40,944 nt of DNA from Nodularia sp. (in: cyanobacteria) (GTDB taxonomy: Bacteria > Cyanobacteriota > Cyanobacteriia > Cyanobacteriales > Nostocaceae), in the NCBI GenBank assembly GCA_007692755.1, contig REBL01000114.1:1-40944 (forward strand). Reading direction: 5' to 3'. The notes beneath the pieces were generated by a model that was not told the origin of the DNA, did no database searches, and saw only the letters and a program-made list of their open reading frames with translations. Positions 17,701 through 25,305 of the stretch are shown here, piece after piece (position 1 is the stretch's first letter; the number at the start of each line of letters is the position of its first letter). A program made the translations under genes and the position numbers.

Positions 17701-18276
17701 GGTCACAACATCCTCAACGAGAACCGGATAGCGGCCTTTGGAGCGGCAGTATTCTTGAGCCGACCAATGCCAGTTCCTGATGATTGGCAAACTACCGTCC
17801 AGCAACTGAATAATTGGGCGCTGGAAAACTCTTCCGATTTTAGGCTTTATGAGGCACTACAAAAACGAGGCGATGCTCTCACGCTGACGAATGTAGAAAA
17901 TGAGTTCTACCAGTATGCAGTGGCGAAGATGCTTGACTTGAACTGTCGGGCGATGTCGTTTAAGCAGTTAACCAGCGATGAACGCTCTATACTTTGCTGG
18001 ACTCAATTGGTAAGTGTTTGGCAAATTATCGGGCGTTTAGTACGTGGAGGAGTTCCCTGCATTGTCCATTTTCTAGATGCCAAGTTTGCACCTAAATCGG
18101 TTGACAGTGAACTCGATAACGAAGTCACCTCACTGTTAGTTGCCATGATTAAGGAACTTCAACTGGCTATTGAGCCAGAAGACAAACAACCTTGGGAAAA
18201 AACATTAGCCAAATCCCTCTATGGTGCTTTCTTTAACGCACTCAAACAAACGAAGGATTTACGCTACGACCTTTAA
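14743..18276 (+). CDS. pPIWI-RE system DinG/XPD-like Fe-S helicase
   Basis: The start is ATG 14743 (1177 residues), chosen because GGAGAAGAA precedes it and it overlaps the upstream stop; a GTG at 14698 lies inside the upstream gene. Walker A is GLLNVGKST near residue 281. Four cysteines fitting an XPD/DinG iron-sulphur cluster lie near 373 (VCPLL), 392 (EPCHNL) and 426-434 (TCPLYYKCPRH). Walker B is LFVDEAD near 484 and motif VI is VWQIIGRLVRGG near 1092. The N-terminal 270 residues are a helical region specific to this family. It would unwind or translocate on nucleic acid for the PIWI and REase partners. The 3' end is partly duplicated 260 bp downstream, so the present C-terminus may differ from the ancestral one. 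Confidence 0.88.
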   Translation: MRDSSQWSKPLREALRKTLDLKAYLEQSLPDADANIQQREIARLAQLIAEVELGLTLLMQVAPEERATSVSALLLGYRFPVKALESEENWLLVQKARFYLVRRKGRQWERTLAEYIKLPEILRIFSLTDTNDIPQLIPSSTYPQRLQLYRQTLSKTPPHKKRKVKLATFGYWYAKVSDQGHTTVDVPINIPEAVANLSPSPQISFHSTRTAVNPSRLVTFEKLLQDAQEMDEKLAQAEYEPENYHQRLTGIALKLYDASIDDFQPSLANTEIKLDQLIHIVGLLNVGKSTLLDILIYHFAKQGYRCALLVNDVVAAVRLASLFREKLGILASPVLGSDRFQHLEKVYEPILATKGDEIETGAIHPAWRWFSPVCPLLALVQSEAKWEFGEEPCHNLYQKQTTTKNGNSQAKDDEDFEEGETEDKYTCPLYYKCPRHQLERDIATALVWVLTPASFIHTRVPPQVLAEKLTFAEAVYRECDFLFVDEADRVQVQFDEACAPDEVLVNSSGNSLLNQLGLKFATTIYNSDRRSMAAELVATAKRANDYAQIATDLILPRLHNQPKLVEWVGPNPFTGRSLFAHIIRDILDKPETEEDKPSPKLKRAERSNERQKRIEAGLPPEEERQRRKKIMKTLEEFLQAPLNHDKGGELSDLALTLLSAENDAKALTKVAEWLRKWLESLGIDLTEKTKFEEVTLHLHLAILVTVLNDKLGFLVDNLNALMRSRVIDLHDTSLALVYRPPRDYLPVVPSSPVGNILGFRYTRDRTHKTGGKLEYFRYVGVGRYLLLNFPHLFAVDGWDGPHTVLISGTSYAPGTPAYHIRKKPTILLEPATNNNTAGDAGISESDFCFSSQRNAVGKYIALSGLPPAMRKTAANEMVKAICHSPGQATSFLTELFETLKVQEQKDPQRWGDRQRLLLITNSYDEAELVESILKPLYRNVENLNGIATLRRDNAPVHLSGIRRGQIRDLAQMSTTIVVAPLMALERGHNILNENRIAAFGAAVFLSRPMPVPDDWQTTVQQLNNWALENSSDFRLYEALQKRGDALTLTNVENEFYQYAVAKMLDLNCRAMSFKQLTSDERSILCWTQLVSVWQIIGRLVRGGVPCIVHFLDAKFAPKSVDSELDNEVTSLLVAMIKELQLAIEPEDKQPWEKTLAKSLYGAFFNALKQTKDLRYDL

Positions 18277-18489
18277 AATCATTTCGCCATTGATCTTCTT
18301 GGTAAACAATCTTGGCGGAAAACATGGCATTGCTAAATGTTGAATTGGAATATGAAATCGGGTCGAAAACGCTTTCAGCGAATGCGCCTAAGAAAGCGAT
18401 AACGGCTAACGGCGAATGCGTGAGGTCTGTATATTCATATTTTGGCTCAACAACGCCGAAAACATTCCCCAAATCCCTCTACAGTGCTT
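18201..18489. repeat. 29-bp direct repeat marking a 260-bp duplication/insertion
   Basis: 18201-18229 and 18461-18489 match at 25 of 29 positions, sharing AACATT, CCAAATCCCTCTA and GTGCTT. The first copy lies in the last codons of the helicase gene. The second lies at the end of a 76-codon frame (18312-18542) that would read KSLYSACLNVQ and overlap the PIWI start. The intervening 230 bp includes two copies of GCGAATGCG. The simplest reading is an insertion or partial duplication that separated the original helicase end from the PIWI start. Confidence 0.6.
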
Positions 18490-18531
18490 GCCTCAATGTA
18501 CAGAACAAAATCAAAGATAAGGAGTTAAATT

Positions 18532-21366
18532 ATGCCTTTTAAAATTAAAAATCTTCTTCCTGGAGCTTGGGAACTGACTAAGGATGAACAATACGAGCTT
18601 TTTTCTCTCCATGTCCCTACTGTATGGCAGCAAGTCGCTAAAACTTTGGCGCAAAAACGTTTCAATTTGCTAGGTAGAGGTTATCCCTCAGCCCCTGTCT
18701 ACTCCCTCGACCCGATTATAGCGGCGAGCTTCCCTAGAATCATTCAGACAGTACGTAATGGCTGGCAACGTCCCGGTGTACCTTGGATATTAGCAACAGA
18801 ACGCGCTGAACTTTCCAACTTACCTGACCTGATCAAAGATTGGTTGCGGGAAGAATTTAGCTATTGCTTAGGTGATGATGAAGTCGAATCTAGCCTCAAC
18901 AAACTTGATGATAATGTTTGGGAATGGGAGAACAAGCCAATAAGCTTTCCTTTGCAACTTCCACCGAATAACCCGTATGGCATAGACATTCGCTGGCGGG
19001 CAATACCTGATTATATGGCTGGGGAATTTCTAAAAAATCCACAGGTCACTTTTGGTTGGAATAATGAGTACCAATTAACTTTTTACCAAGTAGTAACTCT
19101 TAAGCCAGGAGCCGAACTAATGTCATGGCCTCCTTATCGAGTTCCGCTAATTAAAAAGGAAAAGCAAGTTGGTACAGCAGACATTTCTTTTGTTATCCGT
19201 TTCAAGTTACAAACAGTACCTTGGCGGAATCAGCCAATGATTTATCATCAACTATCGATTCGACGCTGGATTACTGAATCTATAGAACGCTGGCCTTATC
19301 GGGGTGCTACCGTTTTTATTGGTGATGAGCGACGATGGTTGGATGGTCAAAAACAACCATTCTGCTTTATTTCTCTGCCGATAAAGCAAATTACAACACA
19401 AGCAGGAAGGGAAGCAAGATGGCAAAGAGCTATTAGTGAATTACTGAAAATTAATGACTCACCACTCCCTGACCCTGATAGTTTAGCTAGTGAGCCAATT
19501 TATAATTGGTCTGTGTTTGGTGCTGCCCCAACCGGAATACAAGCTGCTATTGCTTATGACTCTCGACATTTGGGTGAATTTCCTTGTTTTAGTGGCGTAA
19601 GTCCGCTAGATTTAGCTAGTTTAGATAGTGCTATTCAAAATAAGATTGAGCAAGAAAATTTATCATTTCGTCGTATAGGTGAAGGGGTAAGAAAATCAGG
19701 TAAGTATACACCTTTTTGGGAGCTTGGAAAGCCACAAAAAAAGGGGAGTTCAGAGCCTAAAAATCATGATGATTTATCTACGCCGATGCTGCGTCCAAAA
19801 ATTGCTGCCCCCGCTACATTTCGACATACTGAAAATTCTCCTCATACCATCCTAATTTTGTGGGAAACCCAAAAATGCCGAGATGCGTTAGTTGCTGAAA
19901 TTTGTAAATTACTTTCCCTCTCACCCCAGGGAGAAACAATCACTTATGAAACTTTAACTGGGTTCACAGGAGAAGAAACCCTTTATCGAAATCAGGATGT
20001 ATGTTTGCGGATTAGAACTCAGCACGTCTCAGACATAACAGGAAAACTAGATGTTGATGATCCTGAAGCTGAAGGAAATAACCGACAACAAAAGCGTATT
20101 ACTTTAATAGACAAGCGTATTCATCAGATTACCTCGTATTTACCCCAGTCCGAAGGATTAAGTGGTGCTTTAGTGGAAATTAAACCAAAGAAATATTTCT
20201 TTCTACCGGAGTCAGATCCAAAACTGGCTGTGCGAATTGGGGTAATGCAGGCTGGTTATGTTAATCAGCATATTCATGCTTTAACAACAGCTAAAAAAAA
20301 TGATGAAGAGTCCATTACTAAAAAATCTACGAATCGGGTACAAAGAGCAGTAACTGATTTATTAAGACAATTTGGAATTTTACCTGCTCCCCTCATCGAC
20401 TTTGAAAAAGATGCCATAGATCCAAATATGTGGCTGACTTGTTTTTATGTTTTACGTCGCACTCGCAAAACAACAGCTAGTAATAAAGCTTCTATTGTGG
20501 CGTTGATGGTACGAGTCAACCCCATCAAAGGAACGGTACAGATCACTACTCCTACTTTATTCGCTACACAAGGCTGGGTATCGTATTCAGCAGGACTGGG
20601 ATATTTACTCACTGAAAAATGGGAACCTAATTCCTCTGCTGATGAAACGACTGGTGATACTAGCGATGCACAACAGTTTAGTGATACCAAAAGTGAACAG
20701 AAGTTTCTCAATAAATTCGTGACTGATTGCTTGCGTGATTGTTTAAGTACATCAATTGAAGAGGAAAAACATCCTCATGTGCTATTCATGGCGGAAGCCA
20801 TCAATGCCCGTACAATGCTGACATGGTTACAAAATCCTCAACTACCAGCTAACAATTTACCCGATGAACTAAAACGGCACATGACAGAATCGGAAATAAA
20901 TCGGCTTTCGGTTGTGCGGTTAAGAGTTCCAGGTGATGGTGAAGTTCCTGTTGCTATTGCTAAGGGTTCTCCTGGTAGCAGAACTAATGGTTTATTCTGT
21001 TGGCAAGGTGTTTGTGATGACGACGCAACAGCACTTTACCTCAGCATGAGGAAGCTGTTAAATACCGAGCAAGGTACAAATACATTACAACAGAAACAGT
21101 CTCGACTTGATAATGGCAACTTACAAGCAGGCAACCCAAAACCGTTAGAGATAGCTGTTATTCATCACCCAAGTATTGAACGAGATAAGTTAGCTTGCTT
21201 TATCCATAATCTTAGAGACCGATGGCCATATTTTGCTAATGAGGTTTCTTTACCATTACCTTTTCCGTTGGCAATTTCAGCTAAACAATATGCTGTGAGT
21301 GCTAAAGATAGGGTGGAATCTGTTGACTTAGAAGAGGAGGAAGATTCAGAAGAATCTGTTGATTAA
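18532..21366 (+). CDS. pPIWI-RE family PIWI protein
   Basis: A 944-residue protein, ATG at 18532, preceded by AAGGAG at 18519-18524. The order after REase and DinG-like helicase genes defines the pPIWI-RE family, named for conserved Arg and Glu residues in its PIWI domain. Consistent segments are TILILWETQKCRD and GLSGALVEIKP (about 440-560), ALMVRVNP and GWVSYSAGLGYLL (about 660-700), HVLFMAEAINARTMLTW near 749 (candidate Glu), SVVRLRVPGDGEVPVAIA near 792 (candidate Arg), GLFCWQG, and a C-terminal ALEIAVIHHP-like strand with LRDRWPYF. Classical Argonaute DEDX residues are not evident, as expected for this family. A guide-dependent defence role against plasmids or phage, through R-loops or RNA guides, has been proposed. 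The extreme C-terminus is acidic. Confidence 0.85.
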   Translation: MPFKIKNLLPGAWELTKDEQYELFSLHVPTVWQQVAKTLAQKRFNLLGRGYPSAPVYSLDPIIAASFPRIIQTVRNGWQRPGVPWILATERAELSNLPDLIKDWLREEFSYCLGDDEVESSLNKLDDNVWEWENKPISFPLQLPPNNPYGIDIRWRAIPDYMAGEFLKNPQVTFGWNNEYQLTFYQVVTLKPGAELMSWPPYRVPLIKKEKQVGTADISFVIRFKLQTVPWRNQPMIYHQLSIRRWITESIERWPYRGATVFIGDERRWLDGQKQPFCFISLPIKQITTQAGREARWQRAISELLKINDSPLPDPDSLASEPIYNWSVFGAAPTGIQAAIAYDSRHLGEFPCFSGVSPLDLASLDSAIQNKIEQENLSFRRIGEGVRKSGKYTPFWELGKPQKKGSSEPKNHDDLSTPMLRPKIAAPATFRHTENSPHTILILWETQKCRDALVAEICKLLSLSPQGETITYETLTGFTGEETLYRNQDVCLRIRTQHVSDITGKLDVDDPEAEGNNRQQKRITLIDKRIHQITSYLPQSEGLSGALVEIKPKKYFFLPESDPKLAVRIGVMQAGYVNQHIHALTTAKKNDEESITKKSTNRVQRAVTDLLRQFGILPAPLIDFEKDAIDPNMWLTCFYVLRRTRKTTASNKASIVALMVRVNPIKGTVQITTPTLFATQGWVSYSAGLGYLLTEKWEPNSSADETTGDTSDAQQFSDTKSEQKFLNKFVTDCLRDCLSTSIEEEKHPHVLFMAEAINARTMLTWLQNPQLPANNLPDELKRHMTESEINRLSVVRLRVPGDGEVPVAIAKGSPGSRTNGLFCWQGVCDDDATALYLSMRKLLNTEQGTNTLQQKQSRLDNGNLQAGNPKPLEIAVIHHPSIERDKLACFIHNLRDRWPYFANEVSLPLPFPLAISAKQYAVSAKDRVESVDLEEEEDSEESVD

Positions 21367-21376
21367 ATGTACTTGC

Positions 21377-22066
21377 CTAATAGCCAATACGGATACTGAG
21401 ATAGAATTTTGACAACTGGCAGATATAGAGAAACACCGTACCTTCTGGGTAAAACATAGGCGAATTATCTATATGTGCCAGTCGGTGCATAACGTTTATT
21501 TCAATGGCTGCTATCGCCTGAGAGTCTAAGTCATAATCTAACTCCTCCTTTTCATATATAGCTTCTACCACATAATGGTCAATTTTTGGGACAATCCTCA
21601 CCTGATTGAGATGTACATAATCTACTTTTGTCGGAATGTAAATCTGTGTTTTAGACAGATGAATCACACCTGCTTTCATTTTGGGTTTACTCACAGACTG
21701 GGCTGTGTAAACTAATAAATGTCTGCCCTTTTCTTTGTGTTTATATTTGGGTAATTTTGGTCTGCCTAAAAACTTGGTTTTATCTTCTGTGTATGCTTTA
21801 ATTGCGGCGAAAAAGCTTAACCAGTTACGATGTAATCCTAATAATACTTGTTGGGCGACTTTGGCGGGTAACCCTTGATATGGTTCTGTAGATTTTAATT
21901 GTTTAGCTAAACAATTGTAGTCTAGATATTTTTGAGTCAGAATAAAACTTTGGCGGATGTGGAAGTTAGCATAATTATAGAGGTTTTTAGCAGCAAAACA
22001 TAACTGATCAATCTCCTGATAGTGGGGATGATTTCGTTGAATTATATGCCGTTCGACTAACTGCAT
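21377..22066 (-). pseudogene. Truncated, decayed IS200/IS605-type TnpB
   Basis: A 229-residue frame matching the N-terminal half of TnpB/OrfB: LCFAAKNLYNYANFHIRQ, LPAKVAQQVLLGLHRNWLSFF, KFLGRPKLPKYKHK and IVPKIDHYVVEAIYE are all typical. The first RuvC box, normally AIDIGVNN-like, reads AIEINVMHRL, so the catalytic Asp is replaced by Glu and the context is lost. The frame then diverges and stops next to the PIWI gene end, so the remaining RuvC and zinc-finger half (about 170-200 residues) is absent. The start at 22064-22066 is intact. No TnpA gene accompanies it. An inactive remnant, convergent with the PIWI gene. Confidence 0.82.
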
Positions 22067-22178
22067 AGACTAGCTGCCAAAAATTCAAGAAATGATTATA
22101 TATACTAACATTTGTCGGTACTTGACTTAATGAATTTATGTTAATTATCTGGCTTGAGATTTGCTCTATCCCCATTTA

Positions 22179-22409
22179 TTAGCTGGTTTCACTGTGATGA
22201 ATGATAATAGATGGAGATATTTGTCTATATATTCGGCGAAGTTTTACAATATTAGTAATGCAAAATTCCCCACATCTACATTCAGAATCGTTGTAAGGGC
22301 AATACATTTTCCCCCAAGCATGAGAGCCACCTTCTTCAACTTCCCAGCCTTGCTCAACAGCATAATCCAACGCTGCTCGGATCTCTTTATTGGGGTGTTT
22401 CTTTGCCAT
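22179..22409 (-). CDS. HicA-like small protein, C-terminus possibly altered
   Basis: A 76-residue ORF, ATG at 22407-22409. The N-terminus MAKKHPNKEIRAALDYAVEQ followed by GWEVEEGGSHAWGKMYCP resembles HicA-type dsRBD-fold proteins, with a helix followed by a G-x-HxWG strand and the usual His. Relatives continue with Cys-rich sequence and a terminal helix. Here the part after CRCGEFC reads ITNIVKLRRIYRQIS and may come from a frameshift. No HicB antitoxin is adjacent, so it is an orphan or a degraded toxin-like gene. A perfect hairpin (22441-22474) lies just upstream of its start. Family assignment moderate. Confidence 0.45.
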   Translation of the reverse strand: MAKKHPNKEIRAALDYAVEQGWEVEEGGSHAWGKMYCPYNDSECRCGEFCITNIVKLRRIYRQISPSIIIHHSETS

Positions 22410-22440
22410 TACCTAAGACACACATATCATCTTAATTCGT

Positions 22441-22474
22441 ACAGAGTGAGTTGTCAACTGACAACTCACTCTGT
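22441..22474. repeat. Perfect 16-bp hairpin with 2-nt centre
   Basis: ACAGAGTGAGTTGTCA at 22441-22456 is followed by AC and its exact complement at 22459-22474. It lies about 30 bp upstream of the minus-strand HicA-like start and about 200 bp upstream of parA. No strong T-run follows on either strand (CCATTTTA on plus). It may be an operator, a short MITE or a weak terminator. Confidence 0.65.
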
Positions 22475-22570
22475 CCATTTTACTTAAACATGACCTGAAG
22501 AGCCAGGGGAGCAATGGAGAAGGTTTCATTTTTTCTTAGTGACATTCTCTTTTAGTCCTCTAACTAAAAT

Positions 22571-22644
22571 ACTTTTGTACAATTGTACTTTAATACAATC
22601 TAACTTTTGTACAATTGTACTTTAATATATTTGTGATAATGTAC
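22571..22644. promoter_or_regulatory. Palindromic operators and extended -10 promoter of parA
   Basis: A 25-bp unit (ACTTTTGTACAATTGTAC plus TTTAATA) is repeated exactly at 22571-22595 and 22603-22627, 32 bp apart (three helical turns). Each contains the perfect palindrome GTACAATTGTAC (22577-22588, 22609-22620). A degenerate third copy, GTGATAATGTAC, is at 22633-22644 and overlaps an extended -10 element TGTGATAAT (22632-22640). This is the layout of a ParA/partner autoregulatory operator or a plasmid centromere. Confidence 0.6.
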
Positions 22645-22669
22645 TTTAGTAACTTTATATAATTGATTT

Positions 22670-23521
22670 ATGCCAAATCCGCCAACAGTCGTCTCCTTGG
22701 GCTTGGCTGGGGGTCAGGGAAAGTCTACAGTAGCCTTGATGCTGGGAAGGTATTTAGGGCGCTTAGGAATTCCCGTTTTGTTTGTAGATTGCGACCCTCA
22801 ATCTAGCTTGACCAGTTTTTTAGGGGTACAAGTGCAGCCTCATACCCCAACATTACTGGAGGTTCTGACACAACCAGAAGAGAAAACCAAAATTATCGAT
22901 GCCATTGCGTCCGTACCAGACGTTAAATTGGGCGACAAATTGGGCGACCGGATCATTAACAATAGCAACCTGTTCTTAATTCCTTCAGATGACGGCTTGG
23001 AGAGCGCCAACTATAAATTGGCTTCCAGTGGCCTAAGTCTGTTTATTCTCAGGAATCGCCTCCAGCCAATTGTGAATAATTTCGGCGTGGCAATTGTAGA
23101 CCCACCCCCGGAACGTTCACATTTAGCACAGACAGCCTTGGGTGCTGGAGATAGATGGGTAATTCCAGCCGAGTCCAACGTCAAGGGAGTGCAATCGCTG
23201 TTGCGGACTTTGGAATTAATCAAAGAATTTAAAACCGCCCTACCTTATGGTGAACTACTGGGTATAGTGCCGTTTCGCGCACGCTGGACTGGTTTACATC
23301 CAACAAACGCTACTAAAACCAGTATTGATACCATGCGGCAGCTAGTAGGGGATGAATTGATGTTGCCGCATATTTTGGAATCAGATGTATTCAAAAATGC
23401 CATCAACCAACGGGTTGCGCCAACAGACTTGGGGCAGCCAAATCTGGAATATACGATTCATGTCTTAGCTCAACGACTCAAGCCAGCTTTGCCAGAAGAA
23501 TATGCCAAATTAATCCCATGA
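22670..23521 (+). CDS. parA: ParA-type partition ATPase
   Basis: A 283-residue protein, ATG at 22670. The deviant Walker A is GGQGKSTV (14-21) with the preceding VVSLGLAGG. The switch region has VLFVDCDPQSSLTSFLG, and Walker B-like sequence is AIVDPPPERS. This is the small ParA/Soj/MinD-like class used by low-copy plasmids. It has no N-terminal HTH, so it should be regulated by its partner protein, agreeing with palindromic operators just upstream. The gene 36 nt downstream encodes a small partner. ParA hydrolyses ATP on nucleoid DNA and positions the plasmid copies. The presence of a partition cassette supports a plasmid origin for the window, although integrated islands may retain one. Confidence 0.88.
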   Translation: MPNPPTVVSLGLAGGQGKSTVALMLGRYLGRLGIPVLFVDCDPQSSLTSFLGVQVQPHTPTLLEVLTQPEEKTKIIDAIASVPDVKLGDKLGDRIINNSNLFLIPSDDGLESANYKLASSGLSLFILRNRLQPIVNNFGVAIVDPPPERSHLAQTALGAGDRWVIPAESNVKGVQSLLRTLELIKEFKTALPYGELLGIVPFRARWTGLHPTNATKTSIDTMRQLVGDELMLPHILESDVFKNAINQRVAPTDLGQPNLEYTIHVLAQRLKPALPEEYAKLIP

Positions 23522-23557
23522 GAAACAGCGTCATAAATTTTACTAAGAGGTGAAAAC

Positions 23558-23983
23558 ATGAATATTCTAGACGAAATCAGAAATAGAGCTAATCAACCAA
23601 CAGTTGCACCCAGACAAGATGTGCTAGCTCCACAACAGCAAAGTTCGACTCCCCTTGATATTGATATGACATCGACTGCCGATAATGACCTTTCTGAACT
23701 CACAAGATTAGAAAAGCAACTAGCTCACTTCCCGGAAATTGCGCCTAGAGTACCTGTACGTTTAGAAGTGCCAATCAAGCAAGAACTCGATGAACTATGC
23801 AACAAAGAAAAAATAACAGTGGAAACGCTCTTGGAAGCTTTTTATGTTACCTGCCAAGATAAAGATACAGTCATGAAACAAGTGCTAAAAGAAGCCAAAA
23901 AACGGCTGAAGAGTCGCAAAGAAGCAGGTAATATTCGCTCTAGCATGACTCGTTTAGCTAATTTGGCTAAAAAGCTCAAGTAG
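23558..23983 (+). CDS. Putative ParB-like partner (small centromere-binding protein)
   Basis: A 141-residue protein, ATG at 23558, with AAGAGGTG upstream. The N-terminal half (1-60) is polar and Gln-rich, likely disordered with a ParA-stimulating peptide. Residues 70-105 (VPVRLEVPIKQELDELC, then VETLLEAFY) look like a ribbon-helix-helix or similar DNA-binding fold, and the C-terminus is strongly basic (KKRLKSRKEAG). Small unrelated partner proteins of this size typically follow small ParA genes. It probably binds the GTACAATTGTAC repeats upstream of parA. The family is not recognised, so the role comes from position and composition. Confidence 0.6.
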   Translation: MNILDEIRNRANQPTVAPRQDVLAPQQQSSTPLDIDMTSTADNDLSELTRLEKQLAHFPEIAPRVPVRLEVPIKQELDELCNKEKITVETLLEAFYVTCQDKDTVMKQVLKEAKKRLKSRKEAGNIRSSMTRLANLAKKLK

Positions 23984-24183
23984 CAATCAGGACAATAGCA
24001 AACACTCGCCCCTGGTTGAACGATGTCCTGACACAACATCTCGGTTGACAGTGGCTTACACACCAAACGAGTGAAGAGAAGACTCATTCTCGCAATAAAA
24101 CTTAATTTTCCAGTCACCTATTTGTAACGATTGGTTGAAGTACAGCAGCTTTTGTCAGAGGATAAAGAAAAAGCAGCTGTTTG

Positions 24184-25164
24184 ATGACCGTGAACAATAG
24201 TGCGATCGCCTCGTTTAATTTACACCCAGAATCGCTGGCGTTAACAGAGCCACTACCTATCACCATGCACCCATCTGAGGTGTATTTGGCATCTCTGGGT
24301 GAAGGTTCCCGGCGGACTATGCGGGAGGCACTTAATGCGATGGCGCGGTTATTGACCAATGATAGTTGTGATGCTCAAACTTTGGACTGGTCAAAGTTGC
24401 GATATCAGCATACGGCAGCAGTTCGGGCGGTGCTGATGGAAAAATACAGTCCAGCAATGGCGAATAAAATGTTATCTGCACTGCGGCGGGTGTTGAAGGA
24501 AGCATGGCGGTTGGGCTTAATGTCTACCGAGGACTATGGACGTGCTACTGATATTCAATCTGTGCGGGGTAAAAGTTTACTGAAGGGGCGGGCGCTGGAT
24601 GGAGAAGAAATTGCTGCCCTTTGGGATGATTGTATTCAAGATAACTCCAATTTAGGGGCGAGGGATGCGGCACTGTTGGCAATTTTGACGGTGGGGTTGC
24701 GGCGTTCTGAGGTAACACATCTTGATTTGAGCGATTTAAAACCGCGCAGTCGGTCGCTAACTATACGGTCAGCTAAGGGACAAAGTGAGCGAATTGTTTA
24801 CTTACCAGAAGCTGGAGTCCGGGCGGTGCAGGATTGGTTACTGATTCGGGGGAAGTCTGCGGGTCCTTTGTTTTATCCGTTGGATAGGGGACATAAAATT
24901 ATACAACGGCGGATGAGTGAGCAGGGGGTACTGCGGGCATTGCAACGCCGAGGGGAAGCGGCGGGTGTGGAAGAAGGGTTTACGCCGCATGATTTTAGAA
25001 GAACGTTTATTAGTGATTTGTTGGATGGGGGTGCAGATATTGTTACGGTATCCAAGCTGGCTGGTCATGCGTCAACTAATACGACGAGTAAGTATGATAG
25101 GCGGGGGGAAGATGCTAAGAAACGGGCGATAGATTTATTAAATGTGCCTTACAAGAGGCGTTAG
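24184..25164 (+). CDS. Tyrosine recombinase/integrase, complete
   Basis: A 326-residue protein; ATG 24184 is chosen over the TTG just before it. The N-terminal core-binding domain spans about 25-130. The catalytic domain has every active-site element: Arg in VGLRRSEV, Lys in RSAKGQSER, HxxR in PHDFRRTF, His in KLAGHAST and the nucleophile Tyr in TSKYDRR. It is the only intact recombinase in the window. It follows the partition genes and may resolve plasmid multimers or integrate the element. No attachment-site core next to it could be recognised. The 3' end is unusually G-rich compared with neighbouring genes. Confidence 0.88.
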   Translation: MTVNNSAIASFNLHPESLALTEPLPITMHPSEVYLASLGEGSRRTMREALNAMARLLTNDSCDAQTLDWSKLRYQHTAAVRAVLMEKYSPAMANKMLSALRRVLKEAWRLGLMSTEDYGRATDIQSVRGKSLLKGRALDGEEIAALWDDCIQDNSNLGARDAALLAILTVGLRRSEVTHLDLSDLKPRSRSLTIRSAKGQSERIVYLPEAGVRAVQDWLLIRGKSAGPLFYPLDRGHKIIQRRMSEQGVLRALQRRGEAAGVEEGFTPHDFRRTFISDLLDGGADIVTVSKLAGHASTNTTSKYDRRGEDAKKRAIDLLNVPYKRR

Positions 25165-25305
25165 AGTGGGGATGCTCCTATTTCTTTTGGGTGCGGCTCT
25201 TTTAGCTAATAAAAAGCTCATTATCGGTCTTTCGTTCTCTGTAGGGGTACTTTTGCTGATTCAAAAAGGCGTTATGATGTGTTTGATTTTGACCAAAAAT
25301 AACTT

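Noticed and set aside
18312..18542. 76-codon ORF between helicase and PIWI genes
   Set aside because: It ends inside the PIWI gene and its last part mirrors the helicase end; more likely a duplication relic than a gene.
22161..22487. 108-codon plus-strand ORF
   Set aside because: Antisense to the HicA-like gene, crosses a hairpin, no recognisable motifs.
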